Shown: positions 25,130-33,426 of the stretch, in pieces
How the letters are laid out: every line of letters begins with the position of its first letter
Position numbering within the stretch: the stretch's first letter is position 1
Assembly: GCF_020616155.1 (NCBI RefSeq)
Contig: NZ_CP085530.1
Coordinates: 3,186,501-3,250,500 of the forward strand
Reading direction: 5' to 3'
DNA length: 64,000 nucleotides
From: Vogesella sp. XCS3
GTDB lineage: Bacteria; Pseudomonadota; Gammaproteobacteria; Burkholderiales; Chromobacteriaceae
Made by a program: the position numbers and the translations under genes
The notes under the pieces: model-generated
Seen by the model: the letters and a program-made list of their open reading frames with translations, nothing else
Databases searched by the model: none
What the model was told of the DNA's origin: nothing

Positions 25130-25206
25130 TGGCGTACCCGACTGGAGTCGAACCAGCGACCTTCAGCTTCGGAGGCTGACACTCTATCCAACTGAGCTAC
25201 GGGTAC
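25130..25206 (-). tRNA. tRNA-Arg (CCG anticodon)
   Basis: A 77-nt cloverleaf on the minus strand. The acceptor stem GTACCCG pairs with CGGGTAC, the anticodon stem TCAGC/GCTGA encloses loop CTCCGAA (anticodon CCG), and G plus encoded CCA ends it. Confidence 0.93.
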
Positions 25207-25361
25207 ACGCAAGCCGCGCAATATAGCCTATGCATGGCGTTTTCGTCTAGCGCCATTGCGTTTGCGCAAACATTATCGATGGGACATTTTGCCGCAGCAA
25301 GGCTTTGCCGTATAATTTCCCTATTCTTCGGATTGTCATTATTAATTCAGGTGAGGCAGGA

Positions 25362-26102
25362 ATGAGCAACGAAACCAAAGCCCCAGGCAAGATCGTGCCG
25401 GTTTTGCTGGGTGTTGTCGTGCTGTTGGTAGTAGCAGTGTATCTGCTGGCCAAATTGGCCACCGGCGGCTTTGATGTCAACGCAGAAGTGATGACCAAGG
25501 AAGCTGTCGCTGCCCGCCTGAAGCCGGTTGGCGAAGCCAAAGCCAGCGATGCCCCTCCGGGGATGAAAACCGGCCAGCAAGTTTACGAAGGCATCTGTAT
25601 TACCTGTCATGGCGCCGGCCTGGCCGGTTCGCCCAAGTTTGGCGATGCTGGTGCATGGGGTGCGCGTGTAGCCAAAGGCTGGGATACCCTGACATTGCAT
25701 GCCCTGCAAGGCTTTAATGCCATGCCAGCCAAAGGTGGTGCTGCCGACCTGACCGACGACGAAGTGAAACGCGCCGTGGCGTACATGGGTAATGCCGGTG
25801 GTGGCAAGTTTACCGAGCCGCCAGTAGGTGGTGCAGCCGCTGCGGGTGCAGCGCTGGATCCGGCTGTAGCAGGCAAGAAAGTTTACGAAAGCGTGTGTGT
25901 AGCCTGCCACGCTACCGGTGCTGCCGGTGCGCCGAAGTTCGGCGACAAGGCTGCCTGGGGCCCGCGTCTGGGCAAAGGCCTGGATGGCTTGATCGCTTCG
26001 GCTACCAAAGGCCTGAACGCCATGCCGCCTAAAGGTGGTTTCACCGGCTCGGACGAAGAGTTCAAGGCTGCTGTAACTTACCTGACCAACGCTGCCAAAT
26101 AA
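25362..26102 (+). CDS. Membrane-anchored diheme cytochrome c5
   Basis: A 246-residue c-type cytochrome. An N-terminal uncleaved anchor (about 11-31, IVPVLLGVVVLLVVAVYLLAKL) is followed by two homologous domains. Each has a CxxCH haem site (CITCH near 86, CVACH near 187) and a distal Met ligand (GFNAMPAKGG, GLNAMPPKGG). The domain repeat and anchor match the diheme cytochrome c5 of Neisseria, which carries electrons from the bc1 complex to oxidases or nitrite reductase in the periplasm. ATG 25362 follows GTGAGGCAGGA. It forms a single-gene unit with its own terminator. Confidence 0.9.
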   Translation: MSNETKAPGKIVPVLLGVVVLLVVAVYLLAKLATGGFDVNAEVMTKEAVAARLKPVGEAKASDAPPGMKTGQQVYEGICITCHGAGLAGSPKFGDAGAWGARVAKGWDTLTLHALQGFNAMPAKGGAADLTDDEVKRAVAYMGNAGGGKFTEPPVGGAAAAGAALDPAVAGKKVYESVCVACHATGAAGAPKFGDKAAWGPRLGKGLDGLIASATKGLNAMPPKGGFTGSDEEFKAAVTYLTNAAK

Positions 26103-26120
26103 AACGGGCTGCTGTTACCA

Positions 26121-26150
26121 AAAACGCCGCGATGTATCGCGGCGTTTTTG
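26121..26150 (+). terminator. Intrinsic terminator after cytochrome c5
   Basis: AACGCCGCGAT and ATCGCGGCGTT pair around GT, followed by a T-rich tail. Confidence 0.85.
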
Positions 26151-26304
26151 TTTTTGTGTGTCGCGTTCAAGCTACTTGGTCGCATGAGTGCTTGCAGGCC
26201 TCTCTGGCAGCCTGGGTAGTACATCGCCAGTGCAGGGCAAGCTGCTACCCTGACATCCGCCGTGCCGGTCTGGCCGGACGGCTGGCCTTGTATGCGGCCA
26301 ACCT

Positions 26305-27087
26305 TTACGGTTTCATGCCTGCCAGCAGGCTACCGAGTACCTGGTCGGCGTTATCTACGCGAATCAGGCCTTGGCGCGGGTATTCCAGATCCACGATCAC
26401 AAATACCGCCAATGCCATGATGGCGGCAAATACCACGATGTGTAGCCAGCTGCGCTGTACGTTGGCCGCAGAGTCAAAGCCGATCAGCAGCGCGCCTACC
26501 AGTACCAGAATGCCCAGCAGCAGGTAAACCACCATTGGCGGGTGATTCTGGCTGGCCATGGCGCGGGTGGTGGTGATGTCGAACATCTCGTTCAAGGCGG
26601 GCAAGAGCAATACGCCAGCCTGTGGTGCTGCCTGCGGATGCTGGCTGGCGGCCAGGGCCTGTTGCCAGATCTGGTTTTGCAGGGCGGTGGTGGTGGCTTG
26701 TTCTTGCTGTTGCAGCGCACTTTGGCCGCCGTGGCGATAGGCGGTGCTGCGCAGCTCGGTGTAATGGCGGAATGCTTGGCGTAGCGGGCCCTGGTTCGCT
26801 GCCGGCAGCAATTCCAGCCGTAGCCAGGCGGTGCCGATGGCGTTGGCTTCCTGGGTAATCAGGTGGCGGCGGGCTTCGAAGCGTTCGGCTGCACCGGAGA
26901 AGGTGAAAGCAATCAGCAAGCCCATCAAGCCGAATACGGCTGCTTCGGCTGCGCCGGCGCCCTTGGCCGGGTCATCCTGGCTACGTGCGCTGCGCGCCAG
27001 GCCAATGCGGCGGCCCAGCTCGTAGCACATCATCATGCCGATAAACAGGCCGCAACCAACCAGTGCGGTGGTAATGGTGAGATCCAT
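26305..27087 (-). CDS. DUF4239 (bestrophin-like) membrane protein
   Basis: A 260-residue inner-membrane protein. It has an N-terminal helix (ITTALVGCGLFIGMMMCYELG), a second near 48-65 (AAVFGLMGLLIAFTFSG), and a C-terminal pair (MVVYLLLGILVLVGALLIGF and LHIVVFAAIMALAVFVIVDLEYPRQGLIRV). The central 100 residues are soluble and helical, and contain ERFEARRHLITQEANAIGTAWLR patterns typical of DUF4239. Function is not known. It stands between cytochrome c5 (convergent) and rep. One repeat copy is inside and one lies just after its stop. Confidence 0.78.
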   Translation of the reverse strand: MDLTITTALVGCGLFIGMMMCYELGRRIGLARSARSQDDPAKGAGAAEAAVFGLMGLLIAFTFSGAAERFEARRHLITQEANAIGTAWLRLELLPAANQGPLRQAFRHYTELRSTAYRHGGQSALQQQEQATTTALQNQIWQQALAASQHPQAAPQAGVLLLPALNEMFDITTTRAMASQNHPPMVVYLLLGILVLVGALLIGFDSAANVQRSWLHIVVFAAIMALAVFVIVDLEYPRQGLIRVDNADQVLGSLLAGMKP

Positions 27088-27184
27088 ACTGCGCTCCTCA
27101 ATGATGACGTAATAGGTTCATATTGAGCCGAGTGTGGTCTGTGGCTGGGGGCGCTGTAAAGCGCAGGCGCGGCTAGTGCGGCGG

Positions 27185-29209
27185 CTAGTTGTCTTTATCG
27201 TCGGTTTTCTGCACCTTGCTGCCCAGCATGGCACTCAGGCTGGCCAGTTTGCTCTTGCCTTCGGTTTTGCTGACGATAGGCTCGCCGCCTTTTTTGCCGA
27301 AGTGGCGCAGGTCGTCGCCGCTGATTTCGCCGATAAAGCGCGACGGCTCCACAAACAGCCATTCGCCGGCGCGGCGGCGCTTCACGCAGTAGGTGAGGGT
27401 GAGGCTGCGCTGGGCGCGGGTAATGCCCACGTACATCAGGCGGCGTTCTTCTTCTACCATACCGTTATCTACCGACTCGCTGTGCGGCAGGATGCCTTCC
27501 TCGCAGCCCACCAGGAACACGTGCGGGTACTCCAGGCCCTTGGAGGCGTGCAGCGTGGACATGTGTACCGCGTCGACATCGCCCTCGTCGCGGCCTTCCA
27601 GCATGGTGATCAGTGCAATGGTCTGGGTGAGCTCGATCAGGTTTTTACTGTCCGCTTCGCCCTTGCGCTGCAGCCAGGCCACCAGCTCGAACACGTTCTT
27701 CCATTTGCTTTCCGCCGCCTTGGGGCTGTCCTCGCTGTCGTACAGCCAGGCTTCGAAGCCGATGACTTTCAGCATGTCCATCACCAGCTCGCCGGCCGGT
27801 TCGCGTGTGGCACGGTATTGCAGGCTGGTGATAAAGCGGCAGAAGTCTTCCAGCGGTTTGAGCTGGGCGTCCTGCACCTGTACGCGAAAGCCCGGCTCGC
27901 TGGCGCTGGCAAACAGGCTCTTGTCGAATAGCGCAGCGCTGGCGCCCAGTTTTTCCAGCGTGGTGGCGCCCACGCCGCGTTTGGGCGTGGTCAGCGCGCG
28001 GATAAAGGCCGGGTCGTCGTCCGGGTTGGCGATCAGGCGCAGGTAGGCCAGCACGTCCTTGATTTCCGGCTTGTCGAAAAAGCTCTGCCCGCCGGCCATC
28101 TGGTAGGGGATGCGCTGGTTGCGCAGCACGGTTTCGAACACGCGTGACTGATAATTGCCGCGATACAGGATGGCGTAGTCCTTGAATTCGGTGCGGTACT
28201 CGAATTTATGCGCCAACAGGCGCTGCACCACGATTTCGGCCTCGTGGTCTTCGTCCTTGCACATCACGGCGTGGATGGGCTCACCCAGACCCAGCTCGCT
28301 CCATAGCTGCTTTTCGAACAGCTTGGGGTTGTTGGAAATCACCGAGTTGGCCGCACGCAGGATGCGTGCCGTAGAGCGGTAGTTCTGCTCCAGCTTCACG
28401 ATTTTCAGCGCCGGAAAGTCGTGCTGCAGCAGGCGCAGGTTTTCCATATTGGCACCGCGCCAGGCGTAGATGCTCTGGTCGTCGTCGCCCACGGCGGTAA
28501 ACAGGCCGCGCACGCCGGCCAGCAGCTTCACCAGCAGGTACTGGCAGGTGTTGGTGTCCTGGTATTCGTCGATCAGCAGGTAGCGCAGGCGGCCCTGCCA
28601 CTTGATCAGCACCTCGGGGTGGGTCTGGAATAGCCCCACCGGCAGGCGGATCAGGTCGTCGAAGTCCATGGCCTGGTAAGCCATCAATGTGGCCTGGTAG
28701 GCACTGTAGGTGGTGGCGCAGATGCGGTCGAACTCGTTATCGGCGGCGGCCAGTGCGGCGTCGGCGTCCAGCAGCTCGTTCTTCCACAGCGAGATGCGGC
28801 TTTGCACCTTGCGCACTTCGTCCTTGTGCGTGCTTTTCAGGATGTCCGAGATGATCTTGGCAGCGTCGTAGCTGTCCAGGATGGAAAACTGCGTCTTGTA
28901 GCCCAGGTGCGGCGCTTCCTGGCGCAGGATGTGCATGCCCAGCGAGTGGAAGGTGGACACGGTAATGCCCTTCAGCTCGCGGCTTTCCATCAGCTTGCCC
29001 ACGCGCTCCAGCATTTCGCGCGCCGCCTTGTTGGTAAAGGTGATGGCGGCAATGTGCCGCGCGTCGTAGCCGCACTCGCGGATCAGGTGGCAGATCTTCT
29101 GGGTGATGACGCGGGTCTTGCCGGAGCCGGCGCCCGCCAGCACCAGCAGGGGGCCGTCTACGTATTTGATGGCGTCGCGTTGGGGCGGGTTCAGTTGCAG
29201 CAGGGACAT
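27185..29209 (-). CDS. rep: ATP-dependent DNA helicase Rep
   Basis: A 674-residue superfamily 1A helicase, almost the length of E. coli Rep (673). Walker A is at residues 25-32 (AGAGSGKT), motif Ia at TFTNKAAREM, motif II at LIDEYQDTNTCQY, motif III at VGDDDQSIYAWRGA, motif V at STLHASKGLEYPHVFL and motif VI at YVGITRAQRSLT. Opening residues NPPQRDAIKY and RECGYDARHIAAI are more Rep-like than UvrD-like. Rep removes protein blocks ahead of the replication fork. It is a single leftward gene, divergent from apaH. One GTTGGCCGCA repeat lies at 28346. Confidence 0.93.
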   Translation of the reverse strand: MSLLQLNPPQRDAIKYVDGPLLVLAGAGSGKTRVITQKICHLIRECGYDARHIAAITFTNKAAREMLERVGKLMESRELKGITVSTFHSLGMHILRQEAPHLGYKTQFSILDSYDAAKIISDILKSTHKDEVRKVQSRISLWKNELLDADAALAAADNEFDRICATTYSAYQATLMAYQAMDFDDLIRLPVGLFQTHPEVLIKWQGRLRYLLIDEYQDTNTCQYLLVKLLAGVRGLFTAVGDDDQSIYAWRGANMENLRLLQHDFPALKIVKLEQNYRSTARILRAANSVISNNPKLFEKQLWSELGLGEPIHAVMCKDEDHEAEIVVQRLLAHKFEYRTEFKDYAILYRGNYQSRVFETVLRNQRIPYQMAGGQSFFDKPEIKDVLAYLRLIANPDDDPAFIRALTTPKRGVGATTLEKLGASAALFDKSLFASASEPGFRVQVQDAQLKPLEDFCRFITSLQYRATREPAGELVMDMLKVIGFEAWLYDSEDSPKAAESKWKNVFELVAWLQRKGEADSKNLIELTQTIALITMLEGRDEGDVDAVHMSTLHASKGLEYPHVFLVGCEEGILPHSESVDNGMVEEERRLMYVGITRAQRSLTLTYCVKRRRAGEWLFVEPSRFIGEISGDDLRHFGKKGGEPIVSKTEGKSKLASLSAMLGSKVQKTDDKDN

Positions 29210-29356
29210 GGGCCGTCGTCAATCTTTCATGGACAGCGCGCATTGTAGCGCATGGCCGCCGCTGTGCAGCGGCGACGGCAAGCGGCGCATCCATTATCAT
29301 CTGGCTGGCGGCATGCGCTATGGCCAACCCGGCCGCGATCTGTACAGGAAAAACAC

Positions 29357-30178
29357 ATGGCCACCTACGCGATTGGCGATTTGCAGGGCTGCTTTACGCC
29401 CTTTATGGCGCTGTTGCGCCAGATAGATTTCAACCCCGGCCGCGACACGCTGTGGCTCACCGGCGACCTGGTCAACCGTGGCCCCGAGTCGTTACAGGTG
29501 CTGCGTTGGGTCTTCGACAAGCAGGACTGCGTACAAACCGTGCTGGGCAACCACGACCTGCACCTGCTGGCCGTGGCCGAGGGCTACGGCAAGGTACACA
29601 GCGACGACACCATCCAGCCCATTCTGGACGCCGCCGAAAGCAAGGTGCTGCTGGACTGGCTGCGCTGCCAGCCGCTGATGATCTACGAGCAGGGCTACGC
29701 CATGGTGCACGCCGGCTTGCTGCCGGAATGGAGCATCAAGAAGGCACTGCGTCTGGCAGAGGAGGTGGAGGACGAGCTGTCCGGCAAGCACCACCGCCAG
29801 TTCCTGGGCAAGCTGTACGGCAACAAGCCGGTGCGCTGGCAGGATGACCTGAAAGGCATGGACCGCCTGCGGCTGATCGTCAACGCCATGACGCGCATGC
29901 GCTTTATCAACCAGGACGGCGAGCTGGACTTATCGTACAAGGGCGAGCTGGACCGCGCGCCGCCACACCTGCTGCCGTGGTTCGAGGCCGCGACCCGGCG
30001 CAGTGTGGATACGCCCATCATCTGCGGCCACTGGTCGGCCCTGGGTTTGCACCTTGAAGACGACGTGCTGGCCATCGACAGCGGTTGTCTGTGGGGCGGC
30101 AGCCTTACCGCCGTGCGGCTGGAAGACCGCGCGGTGTTTTCGCTGCCGTGCCAGGCCTACCGCGAGATTAGCCGCTAG
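29357..30178 (+). CDS. apaH: Bis(5'-nucleosyl)-tetraphosphatase, symmetrical (ApaH)
   Basis: A 273-residue metallophosphatase, the usual ApaH length. It carries the phosphoesterase signature GDLQGC (residues 7-12), GDLVNRGP, the GNHDLHLLAVA box, VHAGLLPEW and GHWSALGL. ApaH hydrolyses Ap4A to two ADP and also removes Np4 caps from RNA. ATG 29357 follows AGGAAAAACAC. It stands alone, unlike the rsmA-apaG-apaH operon of enterics. Its stop is followed directly by an inverted pair of the repeat and then by a terminator. Confidence 0.93.
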   Translation: MATYAIGDLQGCFTPFMALLRQIDFNPGRDTLWLTGDLVNRGPESLQVLRWVFDKQDCVQTVLGNHDLHLLAVAEGYGKVHSDDTIQPILDAAESKVLLDWLRCQPLMIYEQGYAMVHAGLLPEWSIKKALRLAEEVEDELSGKHHRQFLGKLYGNKPVRWQDDLKGMDRLRLIVNAMTRMRFINQDGELDLSYKGELDRAPPHLLPWFEAATRRSVDTPIICGHWSALGLHLEDDVLAIDSGCLWGGSLTAVRLEDRAVFSLPCQAYREISR

Positions 30179-30179
30179 G

Positions 30180-30202
30180 GTTGGCCGCAGGCTGCGGCCA
30201 AC
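30180..30202. repeat. Inverted pair of the repeat forming a tight hairpin
   Basis: GTTGGCCGCA (30180-30189), GGC loop, TGCGGCCAAC (30193-30202), flanked by G and C to give an 11-bp stem. It begins one base after the apaH stop codon. Confidence 0.88.
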
Positions 30203-30223
30203 CTTTGGCGCAGCATTAGATGC

Positions 30224-30257
30224 AAAAAAGCCCCGGTGTCTGTGCCGGGGCTTTTTG
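30224..30257. terminator. Bidirectional terminator between apaH and dctA
   Basis: AAAAAAGCCCCGG and CCGGGGCTTTTT pair around TGTCTGTG; A- and T-tracts on both sides suit the convergent genes. Confidence 0.85.
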
Positions 30258-30279
30258 CTGACAGTACGCTGCGCTGAGC

Positions 30280-31605
30280 TTAGCTCAGCTCTTTGGATAC
30301 TTCGCGTGCCAGGTGCGGGGCTTCTACCGGCGCGCCGTGGTTGATCGGCGTCGGGTTGGCCAGCTCGCGCGCCATCTGGCCGGCGTCCAGCGAGTTTTCC
30401 CACTTGGCTACCACCACGGTGGCCACGGCGTTGCCGATCAGGTTGGTGATGGCACGGGCTTCGGACATGAAACGGTCGATACCCAGAATCAGCGCCAGGC
30501 CGGCTACCGGAATTTCCGGTACCACCGCCAGGGTGGCGGCCAGGGTGATGAAGCCGGAGCCGGTCACGCCCGCTGCGCCTTTGGAGGTGAGCAGCAGCAC
30601 GCCCAGAATGGTCAGCTCTTGCGTCAGGGTCAGGTCGATATTGCAGGCCTGGGCAATGAAAATGGCCGCCATGGTCAGGTAGATCGAGGTGCCGTCCAGG
30701 TTAAACGAATAACCGGTCGGTACCACCAGGCCCACCACCGGCTTGGCGCAGCCCAGCTGCTCTAGCTTGGCCATCAGGCGCGGCAGGGCAGATTCGGACG
30801 ACGAGGTGCCCAGTACGATCATCAGCTCTTCTTTGATGTACTTGATCAGCTGCCACACGCTGAAACCGTGGTAGCGCGCGATGCTGCCCAGTACCAGGCC
30901 CACGAACAGCACGCAGGTCAGGTAGAAGGTGCCCATCAGCGAGGCCAGCTGCACCAGGCTGCTGACACCGTATTTGCCGATGGTGAAGGCCATGGCGCCA
31001 AACGCGCCGATCGGGGCCAGCTTCATGATGAAGCCGATCATGGCAAACAGCACGTGCGACACTTTTTCAAAGAAGCCCAGTACCGGCTTGCCTTGTTCGC
31101 CCATCATCGACAGGCCGGCGCCGAACAGTACCGAGAACAGCAGTACTTGCAGGATTTCGCCTTCGGCAAACGCGCCTACGGCACTTTGCGGGATGATGTG
31201 CAGGATGAAGTCTACCGTGCTCTGGCCGGCCGCTTTTTCGGTGTATTTGGCAATGGCGCCGGTATCCAGCGTGGCCGGGTCTACGTTCATGCCGCTACCT
31301 GGCTGCACGAAGTTCACCACCAGCAGGCCAATGGCCAGCGCCAGCGTGGTTACTACTTCAAAGTACAGCAAGGCCTTGCCGCCCACGCGGCCAACCTTTT
31401 TCATGTCTTCCATGCCGGCAATGCCGACCACGATGGTGCAGAAGATGATCGGCGCGATCATCATTTTCACCAGCTTGATGAAACCATCGCCCAGCGGCTT
31501 GAGCTTGGCGCCCAGCTCCGGCATGAAATGGCCCAGCATCACGCCCAGGATGATGGCAACAATCACCTGGAAATACAGGGTTTTGTAAAACGGCTTACCC
31601 GACAT
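30280..31605 (-). CDS. dctA: C4-dicarboxylate:cation symporter (DctA)
   Basis: A 441-residue DAACS-family transporter. Eight or more hydrophobic helices are visible. The two re-entrant loop signatures are a serine-rich one, [15 protein letters not shown], and [20 protein letters not shown], with [18 protein letters not shown] between. These match DctA, which imports succinate, fumarate and malate with cations at the inner membrane. ATG 31605 was chosen because residues upstream are not conserved. The 138-bp gap upstream holds a small GTTTTCCGC/GCGGAAAC hairpin but no DctB/DctD genes or clear sigma-54 site. Confidence 0.88.
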   Translation of the reverse strand: MSGKPFYKTLYFQVIVAIILGVMLGHFMPELGAKLKPLGDGFIKLVKMMIAPIIFCTIVVGIAGMEDMKKVGRVGGKALLYFEVVTTLALAIGLLVVNFVQPGSGMNVDPATLDTGAIAKYTEKAAGQSTVDFILHIIPQSAVGAFAEGEILQVLLFSVLFGAGLSMMGEQGKPVLGFFEKVSHVLFAMIGFIMKLAPIGAFGAMAFTIGKYGVSSLVQLASLMGTFYLTCVLFVGLVLGSIARYHGFSVWQLIKYIKEELMIVLGTSSSESALPRLMAKLEQLGCAKPVVGLVVPTGYSFNLDGTSIYLTMAAIFIAQACNIDLTLTQELTILGVLLLTSKGAAGVTGSGFITLAATLAVVPEIPVAGLALILGIDRFMSEARAITNLIGNAVATVVVAKWENSLDAGQMARELANPTPINHGAPVEAPHLAREVSKELS

Positions 31606-31743
31606 ATCGACCTCTCTAGTGTTATGGCGGCGCTGCAGGCAGCACCGGCTATCTCTTGGGTCGATCATGCACTGGCGGGGCAGTGGGCAGAATTGGGTGT
31701 TTCCGCATTGCGGAAAACCCCAATAGCGCCGCCTGGCGGGGCG

Positions 31744-32517
31744 TCAGGCCTGTTCTGTCATGCCCAGCGCGCCGGCTATGCGGGTGCGCGCGGTTTCCGA
31801 TAGCGCAAAGCGGGTTTGCTCCGCCGTTGCACCTTGCGGTATGGCGTCGGTGTAGTGCAGCTCCACCACCATGGCGCGGGTACGCAGGATCTGGCGCAGG
31901 CTTTGCCAGAAAGTGGTGTCGCCGGCGTAGGCTGCGGCATCACAAAACTGCCCGCCGGGGGTGGTAAAGCGTATGGCGACCGGCTGCACGGTGGCGCCGG
32001 ATAGGCGGGCAGCTTCGAACAGCGACGCCTTGAACGGCAGCATGGCGCGGCCGTCCGAGGTCGTGGCTTCTGGGAATACGGCCATACAGCCACCGTCCTC
32101 TAGCGCTTGCGCCAGCTGCTGGTTTACGCGGCTGGCATCACGGCGGTTGGCGCGGTCAATGAACAGTGTGCCGGCGTTCTTCACCAGAAAGCCCGCTACC
32201 GGCCAGTCGCGCAGCTCTTTTTTGGCCACAAAGCGCGATACCGTTACGCTGTTCAGCGCAAAGATGTCCAGCCACGACACGTGGTTGGCCACCACCAGGG
32301 TGTGCGCCGGGTAAACGCCGGGCGGGGTGCCGATGACTTTGACCTTGATGGCCAGAATATGCAGCAGCTGGCGTGACCAGCGCTGGGTAATTACCGCACG
32401 GGCAGGTTGCGATAGCCTGGGGTAGCGGGTGCCGACGGCAACGACGCCGCGGCACACATGCAGAGCCAGGCGCGCCAGGCGTAGCGCGCGAACGGGTAGG
32501 GCAGTAGGGGCGTGCAC
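31744..32517 (-). CDS. 1-acyl-sn-glycerol-3-phosphate acyltransferase family protein (PlsC-like)
   Basis: A protein of about 257 residues with the four acyltransferase blocks: NHVSWLDIFAL (HX4D-like, NHxSxxD), LFIDRANRRDASR, FPEATTSDG (FPEGT-like) and VQPVAIRF. It should transfer an acyl group to lysophosphatidate or a similar lipid at the inner membrane. The start is uncertain: I prefer GTG 32517, 14 bp after the mutM stop, over an ATG at 32592 that would overlap mutM by 62 bp. FPEA instead of the usual FPEG is a small deviation. It probably shares the mutM transcript. Confidence 0.8.
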   Translation of the reverse strand: MHAPTALPVRALRLARLALHVCRGVVAVGTRYPRLSQPARAVITQRWSRQLLHILAIKVKVIGTPPGVYPAHTLVVANHVSWLDIFALNSVTVSRFVAKKELRDWPVAGFLVKNAGTLFIDRANRRDASRVNQQLAQALEDGGCMAVFPEATTSDGRAMLPFKASLFEAARLSGATVQPVAIRFTTPGGQFCDAAAYAGDTTFWQSLRQILRTRAMVVELHYTDAIPQGATAEQTRFALSETARTRIAGALGMTEQA

Positions 32518-32530
32518 GTATGGGTCCGTG

Positions 32531-33346
32531 TCAGAGGGGTTGGCAATGCGGGCAGAAGCAGCTGCTGCGCTGCCCTTGGCGTAGCTCGGCAATCAGCGAG
32601 CCACAATCATGACACGTCAGGCCGGCTCTGCCATAGACCTTATAGCTTTGCTGAAAGTAACCTGGCTTGCCTTTGGCGTCCATGAAGTCGCGCAGGCTGC
32701 TGCCGCCAGCGTCTATGGCACGGGCCAGCACCAGCTTGATCTGCGCTGCCAGGCGCTGGCACTCGTCACGGCTTAGGCTGTTGGCCGCACGCGCCGGGTG
32801 GATACCGGCGTAAAACAGCGATTCGTTGGCGTAGATATTGCCCACGCCCACCACCACGTGGTTATCCATGATCACCAGCTTGATGGCGCTGCCCTTGCGG
32901 CGCGTAGCCTGGTACAGCACGCTACCGTCAAACGCATCGCTCAGCGGTTCCGGCCCCAGGCTGGCCAGCAAGGGGTGGGCGTCAACCGGCCCCTGCTGCC
33001 ACAGCATGGCGCCAAAGCGGCGCGGGTCGCGGTAGCGCAGAACTGTTTGCCCCAGGTCGATGTCTACATGGTCGTGCTTTTCCGGCGTGGTGCCGGGCGG
33101 CACAAAGCGCAGGCTACCGGACATGCCCAGGTGCACGATCAGCGTGCCGTGCTCAAAGTCGATCAGCAGGTATTTGGCGCGCCGGCTCACGCTGCGCACG
33201 GTGCGCCCGGCCAGCAGGGCGGGTAGCTCGGGCGGGATCGGCCAGCGCAGCCGTGGCTCGCGTATGGTGACCGCGCGCAGCGTGGCACCGGCGAGCTGCG
33301 GGCTGATACCGCGACAGGTGGTTTCGACTTCTGGCAATTCGGGCAT
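32531..33346 (-). CDS. mutM: Formamidopyrimidine-DNA glycosylase
   Basis: A 271-residue Fpg/MutM. The catalytic N terminus PELPEVETTCRG is intact, with the active Pro after Met removal and Glu next to it. The H2TH region contains VGVGNIYANESLF, and the C terminus has a four-cysteine zinc finger (CHDC and CFCPHC). It removes 8-oxoguanine and formamidopyrimidines and nicks the DNA. ATG 33346 is fixed by the need for the N-terminal Pro. A GTTGGCCGCA repeat lies at 32780. It is divergent from the TPR lipoprotein gene. Confidence 0.95.
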   Translation of the reverse strand: MPELPEVETTCRGISPQLAGATLRAVTIREPRLRWPIPPELPALLAGRTVRSVSRRAKYLLIDFEHGTLIVHLGMSGSLRFVPPGTTPEKHDHVDIDLGQTVLRYRDPRRFGAMLWQQGPVDAHPLLASLGPEPLSDAFDGSVLYQATRRKGSAIKLVIMDNHVVVGVGNIYANESLFYAGIHPARAANSLSRDECQRLAAQIKLVLARAIDAGGSSLRDFMDAKGKPGYFQQSYKVYGRAGLTCHDCGSLIAELRQGQRSSCFCPHCQPL

Positions 33347-33426
33347 GAATGACTGTCCTTGCGCGCTGCATGAATTAACTGGATGGCGTGGTATTCTACC
33401 TGCCTGAATCGATGTCTGGGCCCAGC

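Noticed and set aside
31700..31730. GTTTCCGC/GCGGAAAAC hairpin between dctA and the acyltransferase gene as a terminator
   Set aside because: No T-tract follows on either strand, so I do not call it a terminator.
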